64,000 nt of DNA. Origin: Longimicrobiales bacterium. GTDB lineage: Bacteria > Gemmatimonadota > Gemmatimonadetes > Longimicrobiales > Gaopeijiaceae. The DNA lies in NCBI GenBank assembly GCA_028279425.1, contig JANQNV010000134.1:1-64000 (forward strand). The letters run 5' to 3'. The notes under the pieces were generated by a model, which was given only the letters and a program-made list of their open reading frames with translations, did not search any database and had not been told where the DNA came from. Shown piece by piece: positions 17,863 through 26,236 of the stretch. The translations under genes were made by a program, and so were the position numbers. Within the stretch, counting starts at the first letter, position 1; each line of letters starts with the position of its first letter.

Positions 17863-19529
17863 GCGGCCCCCATATCGAGCTCCAGGTCGCGTACCCGGAG
17901 GGTCGGCCACCGGCCTGCCTTCTCCTCCATCACCGTGCCCGCATTCACGAGTCGATTGATGGCCGCGAGGACTGTGGTCCTGTTCTTCCCGACCCCGCTG
18001 CAGACCTCGTTGCGGCTGCAGCCTGGGTGGCGGCTGATGTGGTCCAGGGTGAGTGCGTCGACCGACGCAGCCGATCCATCGTGCAGCCTGTAGCACCCGT
18101 CGTCGAGCAGTACTGAGAAGCCCGGCACCTCCCACCTCCCTCGTCCGCCGAACTGGCGAGCACGAGGGTCGCCATCCTTCTTCCGTGCCATCTCAAGGAG
18201 CATGTCGGCCGCGGCGAGGATCTCCCCGGCCCCGCGCGCCTGAAGGTCGGAGCGACGAACGTGGTGGAGGAGAACGACCGCGACGTCGTGGGTGCGGGCA
18301 AGAGCGACGAGCGGGCGCACGATCGACCCCCAGGCACCGTTGTCGCCATCGGCCGGAGCGTTCCCGGTGGTCACCCGGGCGTACTCCTGCAGCGAGTCGA
18401 CGATCACGAGATCGGCCGGACGCGCCTCGAGGTGGCCCATGGCTGCATCGAGAAGGTCTGGGTAGGTGACCTTGACCAGTGTGATGCGGTCTGGGTCCGC
18501 GCCCAGGTCATGGAACCGTTGCACCGCGAGTTTCACGGACTCCTCGAGCCCAACCCAAAGGACACGCCTCGTGTGCGTGCTAGTCGGGTCCCCGAGGAAG
18601 ATCCCTCCGCGCGCAACGGCCGTGGCCGCGTGCGCCATGAGGGTCGACTTGCCGGCCTTGTCCGGCGCGGCGAGCAGGGTCAGGTGGCCTCGGTATGCGA
18701 TGCGGGGAACGACCGGCTCAGGAGGGTCCAGCATCCCCGGGTTCGCCAGGAGCTCCCCGAGCGTCGCGAATTGGGTGCCCGTCGGCGTCTCCCCCTGGTC
18801 GGAGTCCTTCATCGGCACGAAGTCGTCGAGCCCGTAGCCCCTCGCGACGTGGTCCGCGGCGTCCTTCCCTTCCCTCGCCTCGAGGAGCTCCACGGAGGCA
18901 GCCACCCCCTCGAGGGACGCCTCTACCTCGCGAGCATGCTTCCGGCCGGCCTCGTCGCGATCGGCGACGATCCGCACGTGCGCGCCGCGGAGGGTCTCGG
19001 AGTACTCCCTGCGCCACTTCCCTGCCCCCATGGGATTCGTCGTGGCCACCGCGCCGAGTGACTCCAGCGCGTGCACGTCCTTCTCGCCCTCACAGACGTG
19101 GACGGTCTTTCCGAGAGCGGAGGCCTCGACAACCTGGGGGAGCCGGTAGAGCACCCTCCGTACATCGTTGAGCTTCCAGCTCCAGCCGCCGGCGCCGTCC
19201 GGGGTCCGTTGGCGGAAGTCCTTCGGGAACAGGCGCACGGCCTGGTAGAGCAGCGCCCCGCTCTCGTCGACATAGTCGTAGGTGGCCTCGATCCGGTCCT
19301 CCCACCGCCCAGACCCACCCCGGTTGAGTGCGATGCCCAGCGGTTCCGCCAGGGTGGTGATCGACTCTTCGAAGCCACAGGCGAAGCAACCCCACGCACC
19401 ACCGGCCTGCCATGCCGATGGGGTGTCGTCATCGTGACGCGGACAGCGGAAGTAGAGCCGATCGCCCTTCACCTTCCCCTTCCAATCCGACCGAGCCAGG
19501 ATCTCGCGGCGAATCTCGTCGGACAGCAT
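17859..19529 (-). CDS. primase-helicase (CHC2 zinc finger, Toprim, RecA-like ATPase)
   Basis: FRCPRHDDDTPSAWQAGGAWGCFACG; VCEGEKDVHALESLGAVATTNPMG; LTLLAAPDKAGKSTLMAHAA. Confidence 0.85.
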   Translation of the reverse strand: MLSDEIRREILARSDWKGKVKGDRLYFRCPRHDDDTPSAWQAGGAWGCFACGFEESITTLAEPLGIALNRGGSGRWEDRIEATYDYVDESGALLYQAVRLFPKDFRQRTPDGAGGWSWKLNDVRRVLYRLPQVVEASALGKTVHVCEGEKDVHALESLGAVATTNPMGAGKWRREYSETLRGAHVRIVADRDEAGRKHAREVEASLEGVAASVELLEAREGKDAADHVARGYGLDDFVPMKDSDQGETPTGTQFATLGELLANPGMLDPPEPVVPRIAYRGHLTLLAAPDKAGKSTLMAHAATAVARGGIFLGDPTSTHTRRVLWVGLEESVKLAVQRFHDLGADPDRITLVKVTYPDLLDAAMGHLEARPADLVIVDSLQEYARVTTGNAPADGDNGAWGSIVRPLVALARTHDVAVVLLHHVRRSDLQARGAGEILAAADMLLEMARKKDGDPRARQFGGRGRWEVPGFSVLLDDGCYRLHDGSAASVDALTLDHISRHPGCSRNEVCSGVGKNRTTVLAAINRLVNAGTVMEEKAGRWPTLRVRDLELDMGAA

Positions 19530-19747
19530 CAGGGCTCCGGCGCGAGCGGTTCGAGTTCATCCACCGTGTGACGCACCTTCGGTGGCTCGCGCCCCGTCTC
19601 CCGCCGGAAGACATCGTCTCCGGCCTCCCGCAGAATCCCGATCGCTCGGTGGAGCCGGTCGTCTGCAGCGTGCGTATTCCCGACTCGCACCATCCGCCGC
19701 GCCGCCCTGAGCTCGTCGACCGCCTGCTCGAGGTGGTCGCAGATCAT
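19529..19747 (-). CDS. hypothetical protein (72 aa)
   Basis: Overlapping-start chain within the replication operon. Confidence 0.4.
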   Translation of the reverse strand: MICDHLEQAVDELRAARRMVRVGNTHAADDRLHRAIGILREAGDDVFRRETGREPPKVRHTVDELEPLAPEP

Positions 19748-19935
19748 CCCGATTTCCGCGTCCCGATCACCTTCGCGACGTTCTCACACCGCCGCCGGGC
19801 GACGGCCACCTCGCCCCGAAGGAATCGACCAGCTTCGACACAGTAGGCCGGTAGCGCAGGGATGGCCTCATCGATCTCCGCCACCGCCTGGTCGAGGAGT
19901 TCGCGGGCGCGCTCGAGGCGCTCAGCGGCCGTCAC
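19744..19935 (-). CDS. hypothetical helical protein
   Basis: MTAAERLERARELLDQAVAEIDEAIPALPAYCVEAGRFL...; overlaps neighbours. Confidence 0.4.
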   Translation of the reverse strand: MTAAERLERARELLDQAVAEIDEAIPALPAYCVEAGRFLRGEVAVARRRCENVAKVIGTRKSG

Positions 19936-20123
19936 TGGTCCGGTCCGACTTCGAGGTCGGCCGCCGCCCTCCGGAGATCCTCTTCGACCATCCGAAAGGT
20001 GGCGGCGCGGATGTACTCGGAGCGATTGACGCCGCGGATACGAGCAGCAGCGTCCACCCTCGCCATTTCGCGATGGTTTACCCTGGCCCCGAGCGACAGC
20101 GGAAACTGACGTGTCTTGCTCAT
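19932..20123 (-). CDS. ribbon-helix-helix-like DNA-binding protein
   Basis: MSKTRQFPLSLGARVNHREMARVDAAARIRGVNRSEYIRAATFRMVEEDLRR: Arc/CopG-like spacing. Confidence 0.5.
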   Translation of the reverse strand: MSKTRQFPLSLGARVNHREMARVDAAARIRGVNRSEYIRAATFRMVEEDLRRAAADLEVGPDQ

Positions 20124-20239
20124 GCTCTTTCCCAGTGAACGGAGCGATGTGTGGGCCGACTTGGCCACCGGCACCCAACTGTGGCCACCGTGACAGCACG
20201 TTAACCGACCCCTTGCGCTCCGGTCAAGTCCGCGTAATA

Positions 20240-20257
20240 GTGGTCACATTCGACCAC
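20240..20257. promoter_or_regulatory. putative repressor operator
   Basis: Perfect inverted repeat GTGGTC-ACATTC-GACCAC in the divergent intergenic region. Confidence 0.4.
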
Positions 20258-20278
20258 ATCAAGCAACCCAGGATTGGC

Positions 20279-20866
20279 ATGTTCAACACGAGGCTCCAGC
20301 AGGCCATCGAGGCGCACTTCGACTCGGTGAAGGACTTCGCCAAGGCCCTCGAGGCCGCCGGTCATCGTGGCGCGAGCTATAGCCAGGTCCGGCGATACCT
20401 TTCTGGCCGGACGGAGAAGGCCCCACCCCTAGAGTTCGTCGAGGCGGCTGCGGAGGCGTTGAAGGTGCGTCCGGCATGGCTCGCCTTCGGGGACGGCTTG
20501 ATGACGGTGGCCATGGAGACGGCCGTGGAGGAGCTCAACGCCGCTTGGCGGGAAGGCGCCAAGAGGCTCCGCCGGGCGAACGCCCAGCGCTTGGGCGTGA
20601 CCGGTCGGGACGACTTGTCGCAGTTCTGGGAGCTCTTCCACGACGCAGTCTTCCCCTTCGCCAGGGTCTCCGGGAGGGAGGACGGCGCCGGCGAGGTCTA
20701 CCTGGAGTTCGCCGATGTGATCGCGTCCCCACTCGCCAAGGCAGGCGTAGATACCGACCGAGTCCCGCCGGACGCCTACCGCCACTACCTGACGCTCGTC
20801 ACGATGGCCCTGCAGTTTGTCTTCGAGGCCGTCGAGACGGCTGAACAAGGACGGGCCGGAACCTGA
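20279..20866 (+). CDS. phage-type HTH repressor
   Basis: MFNTRLQQAIEAHFDSVKDFAKALEAAGHRGASYSQVRRYLSGRTEKAPPLEFVEAAAEALKVRPAWLAFG; divergent to replication genes. Confidence 0.65.
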   Translation: MFNTRLQQAIEAHFDSVKDFAKALEAAGHRGASYSQVRRYLSGRTEKAPPLEFVEAAAEALKVRPAWLAFGDGLMTVAMETAVEELNAAWREGAKRLRRANAQRLGVTGRDDLSQFWELFHDAVFPFARVSGREDGAGEVYLEFADVIASPLAKAGVDTDRVPPDAYRHYLTLVTMALQFVFEAVETAEQGRAGT

Positions 20867-20964
20867 CTCGGGGATGCGGCCACCCACCGGGGCGGAGCGT
20901 GAGGGCTCGACCCAGGCGAGGCCACCTCCCGGTATTCAGAAACCACCGGGCGGAACCAGCCACC

Positions 20965-21912
20965 CTAGCCGAGGTGAGGGTAGACGGCGCGACGAAAAGC
21001 CCATCCGTCCGGCTGCGTGACCTCGACCGGACCGTCAGCGACTTCAGGGCCACCGAACAGGAAGCGATCCGCCCCCCCGCGGGTGACATGGTTCACAAAC
21101 CTGACTGCCCCGGACCCTACCTGGGCAGGACCGGCGCGATTCTCGTAGCCACCCACGAGAGCGAGCCCTCGACTCAGCGGCATAATCACGTCGAGCGCCT
21201 CATGATCGAAGCGAGCCTCCACGCCCTCGACGTCATTGCGGTTGTTCAGCAAGGCGACCGGGCGGTCCGAGCAGAAGAAGGTGGGGCCGTCGGGTCCCGC
21301 CCGCAGCAGAGTCCACCTCCGCCTGACGAGGATCTCAAGGATCTCTTCGGCGCGCAGCAACACGCCGAAAGTCAACCGGGCATCGTGCGTGAGAACGAGC
21401 TTCACTTCGCCCTTGGCGATGGACTTCTTCCAGGCCTCAAAGTCTCCCACCAAGTCGGTTGCCCGTCCCTCGGCTTGCATCCTCCCGAGGGCGCGCTCGT
21501 GCATATCGGGAGTGGCTTCCTCCACGAAGGCCTTCCTTGCCAGCACGTCGACAATGCTCTCGAAGTCCGACATCTCCCCGGGAGGCCTCGCGGCATTGAG
21601 AGCAACGAGATGAAGTATACGGCTGAGGTCAACTGGGTCGTCGATCTTCTGCCTGCGGATCACCCGCCGAAGGGACGGAGCCAGTTGCCCCTCGACCTCG
21701 GCAAAGGCGTCCTCGAAGAAGTTGGGGTGCGGAAAGGCGGCAGTTGGCCTGTAGAGATCCCGTTGGTGGGCCGCCTCTTCTGGCGCAGCCCGCCAACCCT
21801 TTTGGGCCTCAAGGTCCCAGACATGGAGATGCGGCTCCCCGGGAGGAACAAACCCCTCAAGGAAGAACCGCGAGAGGTAATGGTGGCGGCGCTTGATCTC
21901 GGGCCCGCTCAC
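20965..21912 (-). CDS. DUF4238-family protein
   Basis: IKRRHHYLSRFFLEGFVPPGEPHLHVWDLE N-terminus plus FFCSDRPVALLNN. Confidence 0.65.
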   Translation of the reverse strand: MSGPEIKRRHHYLSRFFLEGFVPPGEPHLHVWDLEAQKGWRAAPEEAAHQRDLYRPTAAFPHPNFFEDAFAEVEGQLAPSLRRVIRRQKIDDPVDLSRILHLVALNAARPPGEMSDFESIVDVLARKAFVEEATPDMHERALGRMQAEGRATDLVGDFEAWKKSIAKGEVKLVLTHDARLTFGVLLRAEEILEILVRRRWTLLRAGPDGPTFFCSDRPVALLNNRNDVEGVEARFDHEALDVIMPLSRGLALVGGYENRAGPAQVGSGAVRFVNHVTRGGADRFLFGGPEVADGPVEVTQPDGWAFRRAVYPHLG

Positions 21913-22130
21913 CCGTCCAGCTCCTCCGCCAGCTCGAGCAACTCCGCGGCCCGCGCCCGGGCCAGCTTCGCGATGGCGGCCTGCCAGCCGGGGGGCGGAT
22001 TGCGGCTGTTGGGACTCGTTGCATCCATGCGTGCCCTCGCGATGCTGTTCTCGGCGACGTCGAGCTCCTCGGCGACGTCAGCCAAGCGGACACACTCTGT
22101 CAGCCGGTCGGTGGCGTTCTTGAAAGTCAC
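21909..22130 (-). CDS. small HTH protein
   Basis: LTECVRLADVAEELDVAENSIARARMD; overlaps the DUF4238 start. Confidence 0.45.
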   Translation of the reverse strand: MTFKNATDRLTECVRLADVAEELDVAENSIARARMDATSPNSRNPPPGWQAAIAKLARARAAELLELAEELDG

Positions 22131-22254
22131 GCTGGTAGTCTCCGTCTTGACACTGGCTCAGCCATGGTAGTACGGTACCTACCACGCAGGGTATGCGAAA
22201 GCCCGCCGCCGAGTCTCTCCGCAAAGATCGCTCGACGACGGGCTCCGATTACGA

Positions 22255-22298
22255 CCCGGAGGCCGCCCTTCAATGTCGCCCTGCTGGCGGCCTCCGGG
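22255..22298. promoter_or_regulatory. 13-bp perfect inverted repeat in leader of integrase operon
   Basis: CCCGGAGGCCGCC (22255-22267) / GGCGGCCTCCGGG (22286-22298), 18-nt loop. Confidence 0.5.
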
Positions 22299-22319
22299 CA
22301 AGGAAAACGGAGGCGAGGC

Positions 22320-22634
22320 ATGGTGCGAAGAGACACCATTCCGTTGCCGGCGGGGCTCAGTGTCGAGCTCTACCTGGCGTGCATCGAGGTGCGCATGGCC
22401 GTGATGGTCGTGACCATGTGGGATTCGCTGCAGGCGACGCTGTACGACTTCCCGGGCGAGAAGTACGACTACCTGCTGTTCGTCTGGGCGGATGCGGGCC
22501 CTGCACGCACGGAGTGGACCATCCGGCAGTCGTTGGCCGACGTCGGGCACCCGGCGTTCACGGACGTGCCGATCGAGCCGTTCGGTCGGTTCCCCTGGGA
22601 GCCAGCCGAGTACCCCGACTGGGGCGGGTCATGA
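22320..22634 (+). CDS. hypothetical protein
   Basis: MVRRDTIPLPAGLSVELYLACIEVRMAVMVVTMWDSLQ...; ATGA overlap with next ORF. Confidence 0.45.
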   Translation: MVRRDTIPLPAGLSVELYLACIEVRMAVMVVTMWDSLQATLYDFPGEKYDYLLFVWADAGPARTEWTIRQSLADVGHPAFTDVPIEPFGRFPWEPAEYPDWGGS

Positions 22635-22876
22635 AGTGGGTGTACGAGGTGCCCAGGCTCGTGGCCGGAGACGTCGCCGTGGCTCTGGCCCGTTTCGGGA
22701 TCCGACCGGGCGACACGATCTACATCAGGCCAACTCGTGAGAATCTCCCAGGCCTCTCACTGACGGACCTGAGCCTCGACGACATCGTGGCTCTCGGCCC
22801 GTTGCTCCCCCACCTCAAGGTGCTCGAGGCACCCGGCCCGGGGCAGTCTAGGCCACACCTCGAGTTGTTGACCTGA
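22631..22876 (+). CDS. hypothetical protein
   Basis: ATG overlaps upstream stop; upstream of the integrase on the same strand. Confidence 0.4.
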   Translation: MKWVYEVPRLVAGDVAVALARFGIRPGDTIYIRPTRENLPGLSLTDLSLDDIVALGPLLPHLKVLEAPGPGQSRPHLELLT

Positions 22877-22933
22877 CCACGAACACCGGGGCCCCGGATC
22901 GCCCGGGGCCCCACCACCTCCACGGAGACGAAG

Positions 22934-24163
22934 ATGGCGAAGTGGCGAAAGAGGGTTGAAGAGGCCGGGGTGAGGCTGACGCTCTACTCTCGCGAGGCGA
23001 CCGACGCGATCTGGTATGCCGGCACGATCGGTGGCCGCCGGCGCCGCGGCTCCCTCAAGACCGCGGACCGAAAGCTGGCCGAGACCAGAGCCCGGGCGAT
23101 CGCGCGCGGCCTCGCGGAAGCTCAGCTCACCGGCCGCGACCTCCGCACCCTGACGCTCGGCGAGATCTTCGGGCACTACTTCCGGAAGAAGGCACCAAAC
23201 CTCACGGAGCGTTGGCGATCCGCGGCCGAGACTCGCCGCGACTTGTTCGTTCGGGCCTGGGGACGCGACAAGCCGGTCGGCGACATCGGCCAGTCCGACA
23301 TCGATCGATTCCGGGACCTCCGCCGCTCGGGCGAGCTCCGACCCGCGACCGCCCGCACCAAGGGCGTTCGCGACGGAACCATCGAGGCCGATCTCCGATG
23401 GCTCTCCACGGTCTTCCGGTGGGCGCGCGGCGTGAAGGTCGGTGGCCAGCCGATGATCCCTGCGAACCCCCTCGAGGGCCTGAAGCGACCCGTTCCGAAG
23501 AACGTGCGGCGGCCGGTCGCTTCGCACGACCGGTTCATGAAGACGCTCGAGCAGGCCGACCAGGTCGATCCAGCCGGTCGCCTCGCCTGCATGCTGTCCC
23601 TCGCACGCTACACGGGCCGTAGGGAGTCCTCCATCTGCCAACTCCGGGCCGACGACGTCCTACGCACCCCCGAGGCCGTGAGAAGCGTCCTGGCCGCTCT
23701 GGGGCTCGACGAGAGCGCTGCGGCTCACTTCCCGCGCGGGGGCCTTCTCTGGCGGGCAGAGACGGACAAGCAAGGCTACCACGCAGTCACGCCGCTGTCG
23801 GCGCCGGCCCGGGACGCCTTGGATGCCTACCTCGAGCGAAACCCACGGCTCGGAAGCGTGCCTCTCTTCCCCGCCCCGAGGGATGCAACGGCGCCGATCC
23901 GGAAGGACACGGCCGGGCGCTGGCTCATGCGGGCGGAGAAGCTGGCCGGCCTGCCGAAGCTCGCCGGCGGTCGCTGGCACCCGTACAGGCGGCTGTTTGC
24001 GACGGAGCTTCGCGCCCTGCCGGTGCACGATGTCGCGGCCGCCGGGGGCTGGCGGAGCGTGGAGACCGTGCAGCGGATCTATCAACGCGCGGAGGCGGCA
24101 GGGGTGCTGCGGGCGCTTCAATCGCTTGGCGATTGCGGCTCTGTCGGAGCGGCGGGTTCCTGA
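22934..24163 (+). CDS. tyrosine recombinase/integrase
   Basis: SAM-like N-domain, ARYTGRRESSICQLRADDV, HPYRRLFATEL, GGWRSVETVQRIYQRA catalytic-box patterns. Confidence 0.88.
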   Translation: MAKWRKRVEEAGVRLTLYSREATDAIWYAGTIGGRRRRGSLKTADRKLAETRARAIARGLAEAQLTGRDLRTLTLGEIFGHYFRKKAPNLTERWRSAAETRRDLFVRAWGRDKPVGDIGQSDIDRFRDLRRSGELRPATARTKGVRDGTIEADLRWLSTVFRWARGVKVGGQPMIPANPLEGLKRPVPKNVRRPVASHDRFMKTLEQADQVDPAGRLACMLSLARYTGRRESSICQLRADDVLRTPEAVRSVLAALGLDESAAAHFPRGGLLWRAETDKQGYHAVTPLSAPARDALDAYLERNPRLGSVPLFPAPRDATAPIRKDTAGRWLMRAEKLAGLPKLAGGRWHPYRRLFATELRALPVHDVAAAGGWRSVETVQRIYQRAEAAGVLRALQSLGDCGSVGAAGS

Positions 24164-24963
24164 CCCGTCACCTCAGAGAAGCCTTGCCAAAAGCCACGGC
24201 GGATCGCACGCCGCATCGGTTCGTCCAGCTGAGCACCGAACTTCTTCCCGGCAGCCTTCACCAAGCCGCCGTCCACGTGATGGGGAATCTTCGGCTTCGA
24301 GTCGAGCAGCTTGGCGATCTCGCCCGCGCCGAGATTTCCCGCGTAGGCCTTTCCGTACTCGACTCCCCACACCTCTCCGTCGGTCGCCTCTTCGATCGGC
24401 ACACCCTCGTCGAGGGGGGGCGTGGGATCGATCTGACGAATGAAGCGGGAACACTCGGTACGGGACAGGACCATCACGTCATCCGCCTCATCCACAAGGG
24501 TCCGAGCCTGATTGTGTCCTCCCCCTACAGGCTCGATTCCGACTAGCGCGACGGAGACACCAAGTTCCTGGGCCTCCGCGACTCCCTCTCGAACGTCCTC
24601 GTCCCCGCTGAGCAGGAAGATGCTCTGGGCCGCCCCGTTTCGCGACAGGACGATCAGGTCACGCACGATCCTCGAGTCGACACCCTTCTGGCCGTTCTTG
24701 GTCAGCCGCCCGAGACGAAGCTTCACCCCCTGCAACGCACCAATCGCCTGGTGTTCCCTCGTGGGTACCGCGTTGGGGGCTCCGTCGTACCAGTAGGTCC
24801 GAAGGTGGGTCTGCCCGCTGTCCTTCTCGCCTAGATCGACCAGGGTCCGAACCAGCTTTTCCCCGTCCAAGTGCAACTTCGCTCGCTTCGTTGTCCCACA
24901 ACAAAGCGCGCCAGCTGCGGCGTAGAGGTAGCCAGCGTCTACGAGGACGACGAAGCGATCCAC
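24118..24963 (-). CDS. NYN (PIN-like) domain nuclease
   Basis: GTG start: VDRFVVLVDAGYLYAAAG..., KGVDSRIVRDLIVLSRNGAAQSIFLLSGDEDVREGVAEAQELGVSVALVGIEP. Confidence 0.75.
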   Translation of the reverse strand: MDRFVVLVDAGYLYAAAGALCCGTTKRAKLHLDGEKLVRTLVDLGEKDSGQTHLRTYWYDGAPNAVPTREHQAIGALQGVKLRLGRLTKNGQKGVDSRIVRDLIVLSRNGAAQSIFLLSGDEDVREGVAEAQELGVSVALVGIEPVGGGHNQARTLVDEADDVMVLSRTECSRFIRQIDPTPPLDEGVPIEEATDGEVWGVEYGKAYAGNLGAGEIAKLLDSKPKIPHHVDGGLVKAAGKKFGAQLDEPMRRAIRRGFWQGFSEVTGQEPAAPTEPQSPSD

Positions 24964-24981
24964 GGGACCTCGGGCGAAGAG

Positions 24982-25018
24982 AAAAAAAGGGGCCACCCGC
25001 CGCAAAGGCGAGGGCCCC
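24982..25018 (-). terminator. Rho-independent terminator/attenuator upstream of NYN gene
   Basis: Minus strand GGGGCCCTCGCCTTTGCGGCGGGTGGCCCC then TTTTTTT. Confidence 0.7.
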
Positions 25019-25150
25019 GAAACAGGGCCGGAAGGCCCCAGCAAATACCTCAGTGCTTCAATCTAGTCGGGAAACGGACAAATACGCAATGGTTGCGTTT
25101 CTCATTAGGCCAGGCCGCTGGGCCCAACCTCTCAACTCAAAACCCACAGG

Positions 25151-25170
25151 TTGACACATTATTGACACAG
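25151..25170 (+). promoter_or_regulatory. putative integrase arm-type sites (right)
   Basis: TTGACACATTATTGACACAG: two TTGACACA copies spaced 11 bp, matching 9434-9453. Confidence 0.5.
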
Positions 25171-25185
25171 CCACCGCAAACTGCC

Positions 25186-25219
25186 TTGCCCCGCAGCTAC
25201 GTAAAAAGCTGCGGGGCAA
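25186..25219 (-). terminator. 13-bp perfect hairpin downstream of tRNA-Arg
   Basis: TTGCCCCGCAGCT-acgtaaaa-AGCTGCGGGGCAA, about 12 nt after the tRNA 3' end. Confidence 0.45.
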
Positions 25220-25231
25220 TGCATTATATTA

Positions 25232-25305
<74 letters not shown>

Positions 25306-25360
25306 GGACGGCCGAAGGTAACTCTCGGGCGGGTCGGCGCCTAGGCAAGCAAAGGAAGGA

Positions 25361-25530
25361 CCAAAAACCTCCACGATATGTCCCGTTTCGCGATGGTGGA
25401 GGGTTTTGGTCGCTATACGACCCAAAGTCTCCACGATCCACCCGGTTCGCCACATGGTGGAGGGAAAGAGTCGTATAACCACCAAAACCCTCCAGCATCT
25501 CGATCTCGGCCATATCGTGGAGACTTGTGG
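25361..25530. repeat. three tandem ~60-bp palindromic repeat units
   Basis: Inverted-repeat units at 25361-25409, 25422-25469, 25482-25530 with CCTCCACGAT/ATGGTGGAGG-type arms. Confidence 0.65.
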
Positions 25531-25578
25531 TCGTCTCTCGCCGCATTTGGCCCGCCCGCGTCAGGCCCGGACGTCCCC

Positions 25579-26097
25579 CTACCCTCCTGCCAGCACTACC
25601 GCCAGCTCCAACGACGTCCACTGGTCGAGCAACGTGGCACGGCGGATCCCGGCGACCACTGCGGCTGACCCGAGCCACATCCTGACGCCGACCCCCAGCG
25701 TCGCCCCCAAGGCCGCGATCCCCGTGCCACCTGCACGGCGGGGCTGGAAGACGCTGAGTGTCGACACCCCGACTGCCACGTAGGGCGTCGAATGGCCCGC
25801 CCGAGCCTCGGGGGCGACGAACCCGACGCTGGTCTCGATGAGCGGGACCTCCGGCACCGCGTGGACCTGCGCCCACAACCCGAGCCCGCCCGGCGCCCCG
25901 ATCGGCGTCTCGAGCCGGCCGCCGAACCAGGATGCAACCGCTCGGTCTCCCGCCAACGCCACCGAGGGCCCGAACAACGTCGGCCGGTCCTGGCCACGCA
26001 CCCCCGCGGCGACCACCACCTGCAGCGCCACGATGACAACGACGGTGTACACGATCACCCAGAACCCTGCCCCACCACGCATGCCACGGCTCCACAT
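25579..26097 (-). CDS. small secreted/outer-membrane protein
   Basis: Signal-like N-terminus then glycine-rich beta-strand-like repeats. Confidence 0.4.
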   Translation of the reverse strand: MWSRGMRGGAGFWVIVYTVVVIVALQVVVAAGVRGQDRPTLFGPSVALAGDRAVASWFGGRLETPIGAPGGLGLWAQVHAVPEVPLIETSVGFVAPEARAGHSTPYVAVGVSTLSVFQPRRAGGTGIAALGATLGVGVRMWLGSAAVVAGIRRATLLDQWTSLELAVVLAGG

Positions 26098-26236
26098 GCT
26101 CCCTCCCGGCTCAGAGGCTGGCGCCGGTCCACGAGCACCTCCCCGGCACCTAACGTACCATACCACATGGTACGGCTGCACGCAACAGGTTAGTCGCACG
26201 CCCCTGCCCTTCGAGAGCCCCGCCGTCGACCGTCCC

